DNA of 39,450 nt. Origin: a virus. Shown piece after piece: positions 25,569 through 32,578 of the stretch; the first letter of the stretch is position 1, and every line of letters begins with the position of its first letter. The translations under genes were made by a program, and so were the position numbers. The stretch covers positions 1 through 39,450 of the IMG/VR virus record IMGVR_UViG_3300035145_001365, one strand, 5' to 3'. The notes beneath the pieces were generated by a model, which made no database searches, was not told where the DNA came from, and saw only the letters and a list, made by a program, of their open reading frames with translations.

Positions 25569-25592
25569 GAGGCACCGCTTTTGCGGTGCCTC
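25569..25592 (-). terminator. Strong hairpin between the chaperone ORF and the tape measure gene
   Basis: A perfect 10-bp inverted repeat (GAGGCACCGC / GCGGTGCCTC) around a 4-nt loop (TTTT on the plus strand, AAAA on the coding strand). It begins 3 nt beyond the stop codon of the ORF at 25595. On the coding strand it is followed by TTCATATTTATATG, a weak U-tract, so termination may be partial. The tape measure ATG lies 27 nt downstream. Confidence 0.75.
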
Positions 25593-25594
25593 CT

Positions 25595-25828
25595 TTATAC
25601 GCGCTGCCCAGGTTTTATGTCAGGGGGTGGTTTAGTGAAGTCAATTTGTCGAGTTGTGCCTCCTGCAGTTTGTTGGGCAGCACTTTGTTGAGCTTCGTTT
25701 TGATCCTTGACATGTTGCGCTATTCTATTGTAAGTAAAGCGCCTTAGCCAAATGGGCATGTTATATATTGTCTCCCAATCGAAACCGCCATTACCATGAT
25801 ATACTATATCATGAATCATGGCGAACAT
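25595..25828 (-). CDS. Small tail-assembly/hub chaperone-like ORF, possibly the frameshift extension of the gp26-like gene
   Basis: The recognisable part is MFAMIHDIVYHGNGG, then DWETIYNMPIWLRRFTYNRI and a Gln/Ala-rich disordered tail ending PPPDIKPGQRV. I recognise this 'IHxIVxxGxGGxxWxxVYxMPIWLRxF' signature from short proteins next to gp26-like genes in marine T4-like phages (gp51-like hub-assembly position). If initiated independently, the ATG at 25826-25828 gives 77 aa, 13 nt after the upstream stop. The reading frame remains open upstream to 25927, but residues before SRFFGLTPEYR are an out-of-frame reading of the gp26-like gene. Because TPEYRISMFAMIHD also reads as natural protein, a +1 or -2 frameshift product is plausible (see the shift-site entry). 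Confidence 0.6.
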   Translation of the reverse strand: MFAMIHDIVYHGNGGFDWETIYNMPIWLRRFTYNRIAQHVKDQNEAQQSAAQQTAGGTTRQIDFTKPPPDIKPGQRV

Positions 25829-25841
25829 GCTTATTCTATAT

Positions 25842-26597
25842 TCAGGCGTCAGGCCAAAAAAACGTGACCCCGATAGGAATCTTAACATCTTCTTGAGAAT
25901 CACCCCCATCTTCAGGGTAAAAATCAAATGTTAAGTCCATATCGGGCTGTATCTCCTTAATATGTTCTCTTAATGCTCTAGAATCACGAGCTAAGAGATA
26001 ATTATCTACAAATTCTCTAATGCTTTTACGGCTATCATCTCCATTTACTGATAGAATCATCTGCTTTAATCTCATAGATAATTCTGGAGATGCTAGTTTG
26101 TTGATTTTCTTTGCTCCTTTAATTTCCGCTTCAATAGCTTTTTCATCCTTATTGTTTAGAATTTTAAAAGTAATAGGAGTTTCAGTATGAGGTAAAGTAT
26201 AGCTAAACTCATTAGTGTTAGGTTCTACTAAATCTTCTTCTTTAATCCACTTAGGATCAATTTCAGATAAATCAACTGTAACTTCTTGTCCTTCATATTC
26301 AAAGGTATAATCTTTACCATAGCCAAGAATACGAGAGGCGACCATTATAGCGTTTTTATCGCCTACTACAAGGTCATCATAATTACACTTCGACACAATC
26401 AGGGATTGCATCAACTTATCAAGAACAACGCCTTGTCTAATGTAATTTTGGTTGGTTAAAATATCTTCTTCTTTAGCAGTCATGTACTTCATTTCAACTT
26501 TGCCAGAAGATAGGGGGTTGTCTTTAGGGTAAAGTAAACCTTTCGAAGGCAACTCTACAATTTCCGTAGGAAATTTAAACTTTTTTTCTTCACTCAT
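25842..26597 (-). CDS. T4 gp26-like baseplate hub / tail assembly protein (251 aa)
   Basis: Begins MSEEKKFKFPTEIVELPSKG and continues LLYPKDNPLSSGKVEMKYMT and AKEEDILTNQNYIRQGVVLDKLMQSLI. This block (LPSxGxLYPxxxPLxSGxVExKYMTAKEEDIL) is the hallmark of the T4 gp26-type baseplate protein family. The C-terminus is KIPIGVTFFWPDA. In T4 gp26 acts in assembly of the baseplate hub; here the position directly upstream of the tape measure also fits a tail assembly chaperone role. The start is the ATG at 26595-26597, with a TATTTATA element directly before it. A terminator separates it from the tube gene upstream, so it needs its own promoter or read-through. Confidence 0.85.
   Translation of the reverse strand: MSEEKKFKFPTEIVELPSKGLLYPKDNPLSSGKVEMKYMTAKEEDILTNQNYIRQGVVLDKLMQSLIVSKCNYDDLVVGDKNAIMVASRILGYGKDYTFEYEGQEVTVDLSEIDPKWIKEEDLVEPNTNEFSYTLPHTETPITFKILNNKDEKAIEAEIKGAKKINKLASPELSMRLKQMILSVNGDDSRKSIREFVDNYLLARDSRALREHIKEIQPDMDLTFDFYPEDGGDSQEDVKIPIGVTFFWPDA
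25856..25862 (-). promoter_or_regulatory. T7 run: candidate +1/-2 ribosomal frameshift site
   Basis: Near the end of the gp26-like gene the coding strand reads ACG TTT TTT TGG CCT GAC GCC TGA. Skipping one T (or slipping back two) after TTT TTT enters the frame GGC CTG ACG CCT GAA of the downstream ORF, giving a fusion of about 333 residues with the junction GVTFF-GLTPEYR. A -1 slip instead meets TGA after two codons. Placement just before the tape measure matches phage tail assembly chaperones, where frameshifting is common (lambda G/GT -1, Mu -2, PSA +1). Confidence 0.45.
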
Positions 26598-26628
26598 TAT
26601 AAATAACTTTTATGTTTGATATAAATAT
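26598..26628 (-). promoter_or_regulatory. Leader of gp26-like gene with two TATAAATA/TATTTATA elements
   Basis: The coding-strand leader carries TATTTATA directly against the ATG (26598-26605) and ATATTTATA at 26620-26628, just after the tube-gene terminator. After a terminator a new promoter is expected, and this AT element, which recurs in most gaps, is the best candidate. Its direction is uncertain because the T4 late consensus TATAAATA is read on the opposite strand. Confidence 0.4.
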
Positions 26629-26633
26629 ATCGA

Positions 26634-26663
26634 GAAATAAAAAGAGCGCACTTTCGTGCGCTC
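26634..26663 (-). terminator. Intrinsic terminator after tail tube gene
   Basis: On the coding strand an 8-bp stem GAGCGCAC / GTGCGCTC closes a GAAA tetraloop and is followed by TTTTTATTTC, a textbook rho-independent terminator. The stem spans 26644-26663 and lies 23 nt beyond the tube stop codon. Confidence 0.9.
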
Positions 26664-26686
26664 CTTTTTGGATTTTGCCAGATTGA

Positions 26687-27175
26687 TTAGTAATTTAATA
26701 CGCAGTAATCTGGTGCAAGGGTCATTGTGATATTTTGAGCAGCGTTTTCGTTGTCCCAGTTGTAGTCACCAAAGTTAGCATCTACAATAAAGCATCCTTT
26801 CAACACCCACTCAGAAACGATATCACCAACAGGGCCTAAGATATTTAATGTTACGTCCTTCTTGTAGAAGTCAGAGTAACCATCTCTACCTGTTACTGAT
26901 TCGTGATGTAGTCTTACCCATTCCATAATGGTTTGTGTTCCAGAAGGTGAGATAGGATCGTGAAGGGTTAACTGTACGTTACCCCAAGTGGTCTTACCTT
27001 TTACTTTTCTGTATACGTTAATATGATTGAGGACTACTTCTCCTTGTGTCAATGAAATTGCTCCCACACCCTTAATGAAGTACGAAGGTACACCATCAAC
27101 AAGCATGAGGAATCTATTCTGCTGTTTGGGTTCAAACGCTGTAAAAAATATTTCGTTTGGATCTAATACTGCCAT
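26687..27175 (-). CDS. Tail tube protein (gp19-like)
   Basis: 162 residues, close to the 163 of T4 gp19. It begins MAVLDPNEIFFTAFEPKQQN and continues NRFLMLVDGVPSYFIKGVGA, the N-terminal 'F.P....RF.v.vdgi.sy.ik.v..p' pattern of myovirus tube proteins. The middle has GNVQLTLHDPISPSGTQTIMEW and the C-terminus NITMTLAPDYCVLNY. Tube proteins form stacked hexamers inside the sheath. It follows the sheath gene but has its own terminator on each side, suggesting independently tuned, high expression. The start is the ATG at 27173-27175 after a leader of about 110 nt. Confidence 0.88.
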   Translation of the reverse strand: MAVLDPNEIFFTAFEPKQQNRFLMLVDGVPSYFIKGVGAISLTQGEVVLNHINVYRKVKGKTTWGNVQLTLHDPISPSGTQTIMEWVRLHHESVTGRDGYSDFYKKDVTLNILGPVGDIVSEWVLKGCFIVDANFGDYNWDNENAAQNITMTLAPDYCVLNY

Positions 27176-27203
27176 AATTGTTATTTTTAAGTTTGTTAAA
27201 ATA

Positions 27204-27231
27204 TAACCCTATTTGGGTTAATTATAAATAT
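27204..27231 (-). promoter_or_regulatory. Tail tube leader: AT element plus small hairpin
   Basis: On the coding strand ATATTTATA (27223-27231) is followed by a 6-bp hairpin TAACCC / GGGTTA with a 5-nt loop (27204-27220), then 28 nt to the ATG. The element follows the sheath terminator and may be the tube promoter; the hairpin would lie near the 5' end of the mRNA and could stabilise it. Confidence 0.4.
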
Positions 27232-27266
27232 TTAAAGAAAAAAAGAGGTCGGATAAATCCGACCCC
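27232..27266 (-). terminator. Intrinsic terminator after tail sheath gene
   Basis: The coding strand has GGTCGGA / TCCGACC (7 bp, extended by one G-T and one G-C pair) around a TTTA loop, followed by TCTTTTTTTCTTT. The stem spans 27245-27266, 24 nt beyond the sheath stop codon. A classic rho-independent terminator. Confidence 0.9.
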
Positions 27267-27290
27267 TTTCTTCTTATAGTTAAGAATTTA

Positions 27291-29048
27291 TTACGCTGGG
27301 AATTCAGCTCCTGTTGGTAGGAGGTTGAAGTCAAGTACGATAAATTCTGCTGTCTTAACTGGTTGTAGGTAAATAGTGCCTCTTAACTCTTGTCTGTCGA
27401 TTACGTCAGGACCGTTGTTTGAGTCATCCATTATTACCTTAAACGCATACAAACCTTGGTTCTGTTGAACACTTTCTAAGTATGGGTTAACAACACTTAA
27501 GAAGCTATTTCTAGTTTGTAATGTGTTAGGTTCAAAGACGAGGTTCTGAGAAACGTTACCAATAAATGCTTTAAGAGCAATCATTAATCTTCTAACATTA
27601 ACTCTATCAAGTGATGTTGATAGGGATTGTAATGTTTTCTGACCGTATACTACAACACCTGTACCTGGGAAGGTAGCGATTGGGTTGATTTTAGCGGTGT
27701 AAAGATTATCTCTTAATCCACGTGGTAATGTTTTTTCAGGGGCTACTACATTTGGCATAGTACCTCTAGTGAAACCAGCAGGTGCAAACCAGGCTTCAGA
27801 AGTATTATCATTAAAGACATATACTGAAGGGATTACTGTTGAAGCTGGGCACCATACGTTAGCTGCTGTGTTTTCATCGCTTACTAACAACCAAGGCCAG
27901 TATGCAGCTGCATAGTTGGTATTTAAGTTATTAGCTTGTGTAATAGCAGCTGCTGTAGTAGAACCATAAGTTACAATATCAATTGGTAAAATACTATCAC
28001 CTCTAGTAGTTGTATTAGTAATAATATCATCTAATACTGATTTGTGGGATACACCTTCGGTTGCAGTAGTAAATGCATATATAAGACCGGGAACACTAAT
28101 TACATTAAAGTTATATTGATCTTTATTCTTTAATAAATTAACTGATGCTGTGTAGTCTAATGCTGTTACACCTTGTGAGTTAGTAGCTGTGATATCCTTA
28201 TAGTATTTAGTTCCTTCGGAGCCATGGAAAATACTACCAACACCATCACCAAATGAACCACTTTGTGCTTTAGGTAATGAAGAAGTAAATTCTGCTTTAA
28301 AGTTACCAGCACCATCTAAATAATCAGGAGTAGGCTTAAGAACCGTGCTTACAATTACATACTTAGATTTGTTTGGATATTCACCTGTTACTTGAACAAA
28401 TGAATCGTTACCATCTACTCCCACAGTAAATACCTGGTTACCAATTACTTTAGCGATGTAATCATCTCTTTTAGGATCAAGTGATACACCTCTCCAAGAC
28501 TCAAGAATTGTTTTATCAGCTTGTCTATCATTACCTTGTCTAATATTAAGGGTAAAGACACCTGAACCTGAGTCTACGTTAGTGATTTCCCATCTTAAGT
28601 TATCCGCTGAACCTGAAACTAAAGCGTTTCCTGTGGTTTCAGTAGAATCACTGTTTTGGTTTTCACCTTCAGAGATGGTTTGAAGTTTGAATACATTGTT
28701 TACACCTGTACCAGAATTACTACCTGTTACTATAGCTGAAGAAGTAGCTGGTGTAAAATCATTAGATCCACTAGCAACTCTGATCACTGTAAGGCTAGTA
28801 CCTCCTTGCTTAAAGTAGTTTTGAGCTGATATACCAGTAAAGTATGAGTATTCAATACCACCACTAACAACACCTGCACCAAATTTAGTTACGTAATCAG
28901 TGTAAGTAGTTGTTAAGGTAGGAATACCTATAGGTCCTTTTACTGCAGGACCTATTATAGCGGCACCTATGGGTGCTGCCGCTGCCTCAAGGGCTACAGG
29001 AACATTCTCATTCTGGAATACTCCTGGTGAAATTATTTGTTCTGCCAT
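27291..29048 (-). CDS. Contractile tail sheath protein (gp18-like)
   Basis: 585 residues. The N-terminus MAEQIISPGVFQNENVPVA is the 'SPGVxxxExD/N' signature of tail sheath proteins, followed by AAAAPIGAAIIGPAVKGPIG and LTTTYTDYVTKFGAG. The C-terminal domain contains RVNVRRLMIALKAFIGNVSQ and LVFEPNTLQTRNSFLSVVNP, then VIDRQELRGTIYLQPVKTAE, the conserved region that contacts the tube and neighbouring sheath subunits. T4 gp18 has 659 residues, so this is a somewhat shorter version. It is followed by a terminator and preceded by an 18-nt palindrome next to the start codon. Confidence 0.95.
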   Translation of the reverse strand: MAEQIISPGVFQNENVPVALEAAAAPIGAAIIGPAVKGPIGIPTLTTTYTDYVTKFGAGVVSGGIEYSYFTGISAQNYFKQGGTSLTVIRVASGSNDFTPATSSAIVTGSNSGTGVNNVFKLQTISEGENQNSDSTETTGNALVSGSADNLRWEITNVDSGSGVFTLNIRQGNDRQADKTILESWRGVSLDPKRDDYIAKVIGNQVFTVGVDGNDSFVQVTGEYPNKSKYVIVSTVLKPTPDYLDGAGNFKAEFTSSLPKAQSGSFGDGVGSIFHGSEGTKYYKDITATNSQGVTALDYTASVNLLKNKDQYNFNVISVPGLIYAFTTATEGVSHKSVLDDIITNTTTRGDSILPIDIVTYGSTTAAAITQANNLNTNYAAAYWPWLLVSDENTAANVWCPASTVIPSVYVFNDNTSEAWFAPAGFTRGTMPNVVAPEKTLPRGLRDNLYTAKINPIATFPGTGVVVYGQKTLQSLSTSLDRVNVRRLMIALKAFIGNVSQNLVFEPNTLQTRNSFLSVVNPYLESVQQNQGLYAFKVIMDDSNNGPDVIDRQELRGTIYLQPVKTAEFIVLDFNLLPTGAEFPA

Positions 29049-29049
29049 G

Positions 29050-29067
29050 TTAAAATTCGAATTTTAA
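29050..29067. promoter_or_regulatory. 18-nt perfect palindrome next to the sheath start codon
   Basis: The sequence TTAAAATTCGAATTTTAA is its own reverse complement and ends one nucleotide before the sheath ATG. It could be an operator for a dimeric regulator or, as RNA, a 7-bp hairpin with a TCGA loop that controls ribosome access. Confidence 0.45.
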
Positions 29068-29132
29068 AGTTAAAAATATTGTTAAACAATTGTCTTGTTG
29101 ATAAATATATAAAAATTTTTCAAAATAATTTT

Positions 29133-29378
29133 TTATGATCTAAATACTTCTTGTTCTAAATCTATAGTACCATTACCATATTTTTTTGATAAACTATTAG
29201 CTAAATTTAATTCTTTGCTTTTATAAGCTTCTAATTGTTCAACTAATTTTTCTTTTTGTAACTCTAAAGTTTGAATTTGAATTTCTAATTCTCCAAAACT
29301 AGTTACTAATTGTCCTTGTGATTCCTGAATTTCTTTTATTTGGGTTATTTCTTCAGGAGTGAGTTTTTGTTCTGCCAT
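29133..29378 (-). CDS. Small coiled-coil protein (81 aa)
   Basis: Begins MAEQKLTPEEITQIKEIQES and has heptad-like LEIQIQTLELQKEKLVEQLEAY, so a single coiled coil of about 50 residues, with a charged C-terminus. Similar small coiled-coil proteins sit before the sheath gene in other marine myoviruses, as far as I recall. Function unknown; it could be a scaffold or chaperone for the neck or sheath. It starts 1 nt after the previous stop; a gap of 84 nt follows before the sheath. Confidence 0.65.
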   Translation of the reverse strand: MAEQKLTPEEITQIKEIQESQGQLVTSFGELEIQIQTLELQKEKLVEQLEAYKSKELNLANSLSKKYGNGTIDLEQEVFRS

Positions 29379-29379
29379 T

Positions 29380-30327
29380 TTAATCTAAATTAGTATTAAT
29401 ATTTTCTATAAATTGATTGCCTCTATCTCTTGTTAAATTTTCAGTAGTTTCTTGCTCAATAATAACTTTAGAATCACTTGAAAATTTCTTAAGAGCATTA
29501 AGATCTTTTTGTATAACATTTGGTATGATATAACCATTTAATTTAATATCAAAGGTACCTTTTACTGTGCGTTGTTGACCCACGTTTAATTCTGTGATTG
29601 TTTGGTATCCATTAATCATAGCTCTAAACTTAAAACGTTCGGGTTGACCCCAATAAGTATCTGCTGCGTAGTTAATAGCTTCAATTATTTGGTTTAATTG
29701 TTCCATATAATATGTGTATATAACACAACTATATGTAAAAGTAACAAAGTCAGGAATTACTATAGCTTGATATGTTTTAATTGGTTTTGCACCATTTAAA
29801 ACACTTAAATTATTATAAAAATTCTTTTGGGAGTATCCTTGTTGAAATACAGCATAATTTTGAGGAAAATTAGCATCTACTTTATTAGTAATCCCCCTAT
29901 TTCTATCAATGTTAGTTCGCTTATACATAATAAGCGGTGCCATAATTTTACCTTTTTTATCTCTATAATATCCGTCACGTTGTACTGACTTCCATCTTTC
30001 AGGTGAACCATATATAGTAGGAACGGCTATTCTATTATCATTCTGAACTACAGAAGGGTTAATAACATTATCAAAATAATATTTAATAGCCTCATCTAAA
30101 TCTTTTATACCAATAGTAAAAGGTTTCCATGTATCTCCTTTTTGGGATATTCTAGAAGCTCTTCCTGGATCTACTACTTGGTTATTAGCCCTAGCATCTG
30201 CTAAAGAAGTAGCATATTTAGTAACATTATTAGGATCACCAGCCTGGTTTTCGTAAGAGGGTTCATGTAACCCAGTTGAAATTTCTCTTTGGGATTTAGG
30301 GATTGGGGTTTTGCCTTGTTCTGCCAT
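29380..30327 (-). CDS. Probable tail terminator / sheath-stabiliser protein (gp15/gp3 position), 315 aa
   Basis: Begins MAEQGKTPIPKSQREISTGL. Recognisable segments are GIKDLDEAIKYYFDNVINPS, PTIYGSPERWKSVQRDGYYR and KIMAPLIMYKRTNID, then IPDFVTFTYSCVIYTYYMEQ and FKFRAMINGYQTITELNVGQ. The second half resembles the fold type of tail-completion proteins ('viPdfvt..Y.v.iwt.y.qqmN.iiE.i.y....yWG...rFkf'). It lies between the gp14-like neck gene (TAATG overlap) and the sheath, as T4 gp15 does. The call rests on gene order and pattern memory. Confidence 0.5.
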   Translation of the reverse strand: MAEQGKTPIPKSQREISTGLHEPSYENQAGDPNNVTKYATSLADARANNQVVDPGRASRISQKGDTWKPFTIGIKDLDEAIKYYFDNVINPSVVQNDNRIAVPTIYGSPERWKSVQRDGYYRDKKGKIMAPLIMYKRTNIDRNRGITNKVDANFPQNYAVFQQGYSQKNFYNNLSVLNGAKPIKTYQAIVIPDFVTFTYSCVIYTYYMEQLNQIIEAINYAADTYWGQPERFKFRAMINGYQTITELNVGQQRTVKGTFDIKLNGYIIPNVIQKDLNALKKFSSDSKVIIEQETTENLTRDRGNQFIENINTNLD

Positions 30328-30836
30328 TAAAATCTTTCTTTAGTTATGCCAAATTTATCGGCAGGTTCATAATGTGTTTTAACCACGTATGAAAAATTAC
30401 TACCAAAATTAGCTAATCCAGGATTTAATGGGTTAGGTTCATTAGGATAATCTGGGTTTTTGCCTACAATGTATTGGTTAGAAATTACATCATCTATTTG
30501 GTAGTAACCATCATTATATAAAATAACGTCTCCTACTTCGGGTTGCATGCCTGCGTTTAGTATATCTTCTCTAAGAAATTTAAATATTGTATTCCAGTTA
30601 AAGTCTACACCTAAATCACTTTCAGGGTATTCTTGATCACTCCTGTCTACTAAACAATTAAATATAATAGGACCATCATAAAATTTTCCACCTGCAGCTT
30701 CCCCATATAAATTAAATGTAGTTTCTTCTAATCTTATTTTATAAAAAGAACATTGTTGAGTAATAACATCCCCTAACAATTCACGATTAATTGTTGTAAA
30801 TAAGTTTACATCACGAGTTCTTCCAAATAATGCCAT
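30327..30836 (-). CDS. Neck protein (gp14-like), 169 aa
   Basis: Begins MALFGRTRDVNLFTTINREL and continues CSFYKIRLEETTFNLYGEAA and KFYDGPIIFNCLVDRSDQEY, then FLREDILNAGMQPEVGDVIL and YYQIDDVISNQYIVGKNPDY. The pattern 'iN.El......q...fYKl.ld.t..NiYGEs..k.Y..pv...cli.r' and 'pevGDiil.n..yyEvd.v.enq...GknpdY' is that of gp14-type neck proteins in T4-like phages. Neck proteins link the filled head to the tail. Coupled at both ends by TAATG overlaps. Shorter than T4 gp14 (256 aa). Confidence 0.65.
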   Translation of the reverse strand: MALFGRTRDVNLFTTINRELLGDVITQQCSFYKIRLEETTFNLYGEAAGGKFYDGPIIFNCLVDRSDQEYPESDLGVDFNWNTIFKFLREDILNAGMQPEVGDVILYNDGYYQIDDVISNQYIVGKNPDYPNEPNPLNPGLANFGSNFSYVVKTHYEPADKFGITKERF

Positions 30837-31990
30837 TAGCCAATATAGATAGTATAAGGTACTTTATTTAAATCTTTTTGTAAAAACTCAGCTTCATTTG
30901 CCTTTTTTTCTAACAATTTGCTTCTTGAAGTTTCATCTAAGTAACCTCTTAATCTTTCTAACAATGCTGTTTTTTCAGCAGTTGCTGCTGAAATTAAATC
31001 ACCATGGTTAAGGGTAACTTCTGCTCCTGGAATGGGGACAGTTGTGTATTTGCCTCTAATGTATCCTAGCATTTCTTTAGCTAATGCTAATGTGTATTCA
31101 AATATCCACTGACGACCTATGGAATTTATATACTTGTAAGTAGGATTAACATAAGGTACAGTAGAAATATCTGTTACTACTCCAGTTTCTAAACTTCCTG
31201 TAACTGTTGCTCTATTTCTATCGGATTTAAGTATGTATTTAAAGTATAACTTTAAACCATTTTGATTAGGAATGGGAAATATTCTTAGCTGGTTGTTTAT
31301 TAATTCAAAGCTATAATTTGATTTTCTAATAGTATCATTAAATTCAATAGCTTGAATTTTAGACAAGTCAAAATTAATAGGCATTAATAAAAAATTAATA
31401 CCAGGAGTGTAATTACCAAATCCAAAAGCATCCAATAATCCTTGTACGTCAGTACCTGTACCTGCATATGGGTCAAAATATCTTACAATAGAAGGTGGAG
31501 CTTCATAATATACTTTTTTAACTTCTAAATCACCACTTTCTATCCCTGAAGATGATGCCCAAGCATTAAGGTCATAAGTTTGAACACTAGAAGTTAAGTT
31601 TATGCTGCCTTCTTTCCAATCAACATTACCTCCAACTCCTGCTTCTACACCATATGATTCAGCAATCCTAATTTCTGCACCTAAGTTAGGTTGGGTAAGT
31701 TTATAATTTAAATTAGATCCTGTAGTTGATCCTTCTAATGAAAGGTAATTTTCACTTGCTTTATAAGCAAATACTTCATTACCATAAGTTGTTACTGCTT
31801 CTTCGAAGGCAGCATAAAAATTAATATCTTGTAATTCTACGTCAGCTAAAGGATATCCTAAACGACGAGCACAAAATACAGATACTTTATCTGCATCGCG
31901 CTGAAAATCTATATCATTATCATAGAATCCAAAAGGAGTATCCCCTGGGAAAAATGAACTAGATCCGGGCCAGATTGGAGTGTTAGGCAT
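30836..31990 (-). CDS. Neck / head-completion protein (gp13-like position), 384 aa
   Basis: Begins MPNTPIWPGSSSFFPGDTPF and continues TPFGFYDNDIDFQRDADKVS, then FCARRLGYPLADVELQDINF and YAAFEEAVTTYGNEVFAYKA. The block 'TPFGFYD.D..FQ.DAd....w.a.rLGYPi.dvELqdi.fY.aFEEAvteY' is conserved in neck proteins of marine myoviruses in my memory. A later segment YINSIGRQWIFEYTLALAKE and LGYIRGKYTTVPIPGAEVTL is helical and ends the domain. The ATG at 31988-31990 has an ATATTTATA element 10 nt upstream. It starts the head-to-tail joining block. Confidence 0.65.
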   Translation of the reverse strand: MPNTPIWPGSSSFFPGDTPFGFYDNDIDFQRDADKVSVFCARRLGYPLADVELQDINFYAAFEEAVTTYGNEVFAYKASENYLSLEGSTTGSNLNYKLTQPNLGAEIRIAESYGVEAGVGGNVDWKEGSINLTSSVQTYDLNAWASSSGIESGDLEVKKVYYEAPPSIVRYFDPYAGTGTDVQGLLDAFGFGNYTPGINFLLMPINFDLSKIQAIEFNDTIRKSNYSFELINNQLRIFPIPNQNGLKLYFKYILKSDRNRATVTGSLETGVVTDISTVPYVNPTYKYINSIGRQWIFEYTLALAKEMLGYIRGKYTTVPIPGAEVTLNHGDLISAATAEKTALLERLRGYLDETSRSKLLEKKANEAEFLQKDLNKVPYTIYIG

Positions 31991-32000
31991 GTTGTTTATT

Positions 32001-32009
32001 TATAAATAT
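32001..32009 (-). promoter_or_regulatory. ATATTTATA element before the neck operon
   Basis: TATAAATAT on the plus strand (ATATTTATA on the coding strand), partly overlapping the stop codon of the upstream gene and 10 nt before the neck gene ATG. It is one of about nine gap copies of this element; others are at 7538, 14534, 19982, 25557, 26598, 26620, 27223 and, with one mismatch, 29100. Confidence 0.35.
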
Positions 32010-32572
32010 TATAAAAGTCGAGTAGAAATTTTAACTGTTGGAGTTTTTGCCCCATCAGCATTAACGGCTTTAATTTCTATACCAGTAGTAGTTAAAGCAA
32101 CTTGAATATCTATATGGTTTGCTTGATCACCAGTTCCAGCGTTACTAAAATCAGTGTAGTCTAAACTACTACCATTAAAACTAGCTAATATAGAACCTGC
32201 TCTTGTACCATTACCGTCATAAATTTGATAATCTGAGTGGGCACTGTGATAATTTATTTCTGTGCCATTTGTTTGACTTCCTGTTGTGATAGTATATAAT
32301 GTAGTAGTAGCACTTACTGCTGCTACACTTGAAGTGACATATGTTAATGGTAATTGTCTCCAACCAATATTAGTTTGTCTATTAGTTTTATCAACAAGTA
32401 CAAAATATTCATGGGAAGAGGTAGCATAAGTAGTAAGGCCATTAAGAGTATTAGCGTTTGTAAAATCTACATTGTCTATACCAAATCTGTATAAGGAAGA
32501 AGTTACCACAAACCTAGCATCTACTGGTTCATCTATTGTTATTTTCCAACCTCCTACTAAATCAAATGCCAT
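32009..32572 (-). CDS. Fibre-associated protein sharing the N-terminal domain of the giant fibre (187 aa)
   Basis: The N-terminus GGWKITIDEPVDARFVVTSS, then LYRFGIDNVDF and EYFVLVDKTNRQTNIGWRQL, aligns with the start of the giant fibre encoded upstream (NNTDPIDARTVVANQTARFG, LYYLTDKTNIGNSAGWTQIE). This domain (DP.DaR.vv....R...........G..vy......ly.LtD.tn....gW.q) is frequent at the N-terminus of phage fibre proteins and probably attaches to the virion. Instead of a collagen-like stalk, this protein carries a 100-residue beta-rich domain ending TPTVKISTRLL. It starts 6 nt after the giant fibre gene stops. Confidence 0.7.
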   Translation of the reverse strand: MAFDLVGGWKITIDEPVDARFVVTSSLYRFGIDNVDFTNANTLNGLTTYATSSHEYFVLVDKTNRQTNIGWRQLPLTYVTSSVAAVSATTTLYTITTGSQTNGTEINYHSAHSDYQIYDGNGTRAGSILASFNGSSLDYTDFSNAGTGDQANHIDIQVALTTTGIEIKAVNADGAKTPTVKISTRLL

Positions 32573-32578
32573 GGTATA

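Noticed and set aside
25569-25592. The 10-bp hairpin as an attachment site or tRNA fragment.
   Set aside because: It is a simple stem-loop without a tRNA fold or integrase nearby; a terminator or RNA stabiliser is the simpler reading.
25829-25927. N-terminal extension MIFTLKMGVILKKMLRFLSG of the small ORF before the tape measure.
   Set aside because: It is the gp26-like gene read in another frame and has no ribosome binding site. Only the part from about SRFFGLTPEYR onward looks like real protein, which fits a frameshift or a start at 25828.
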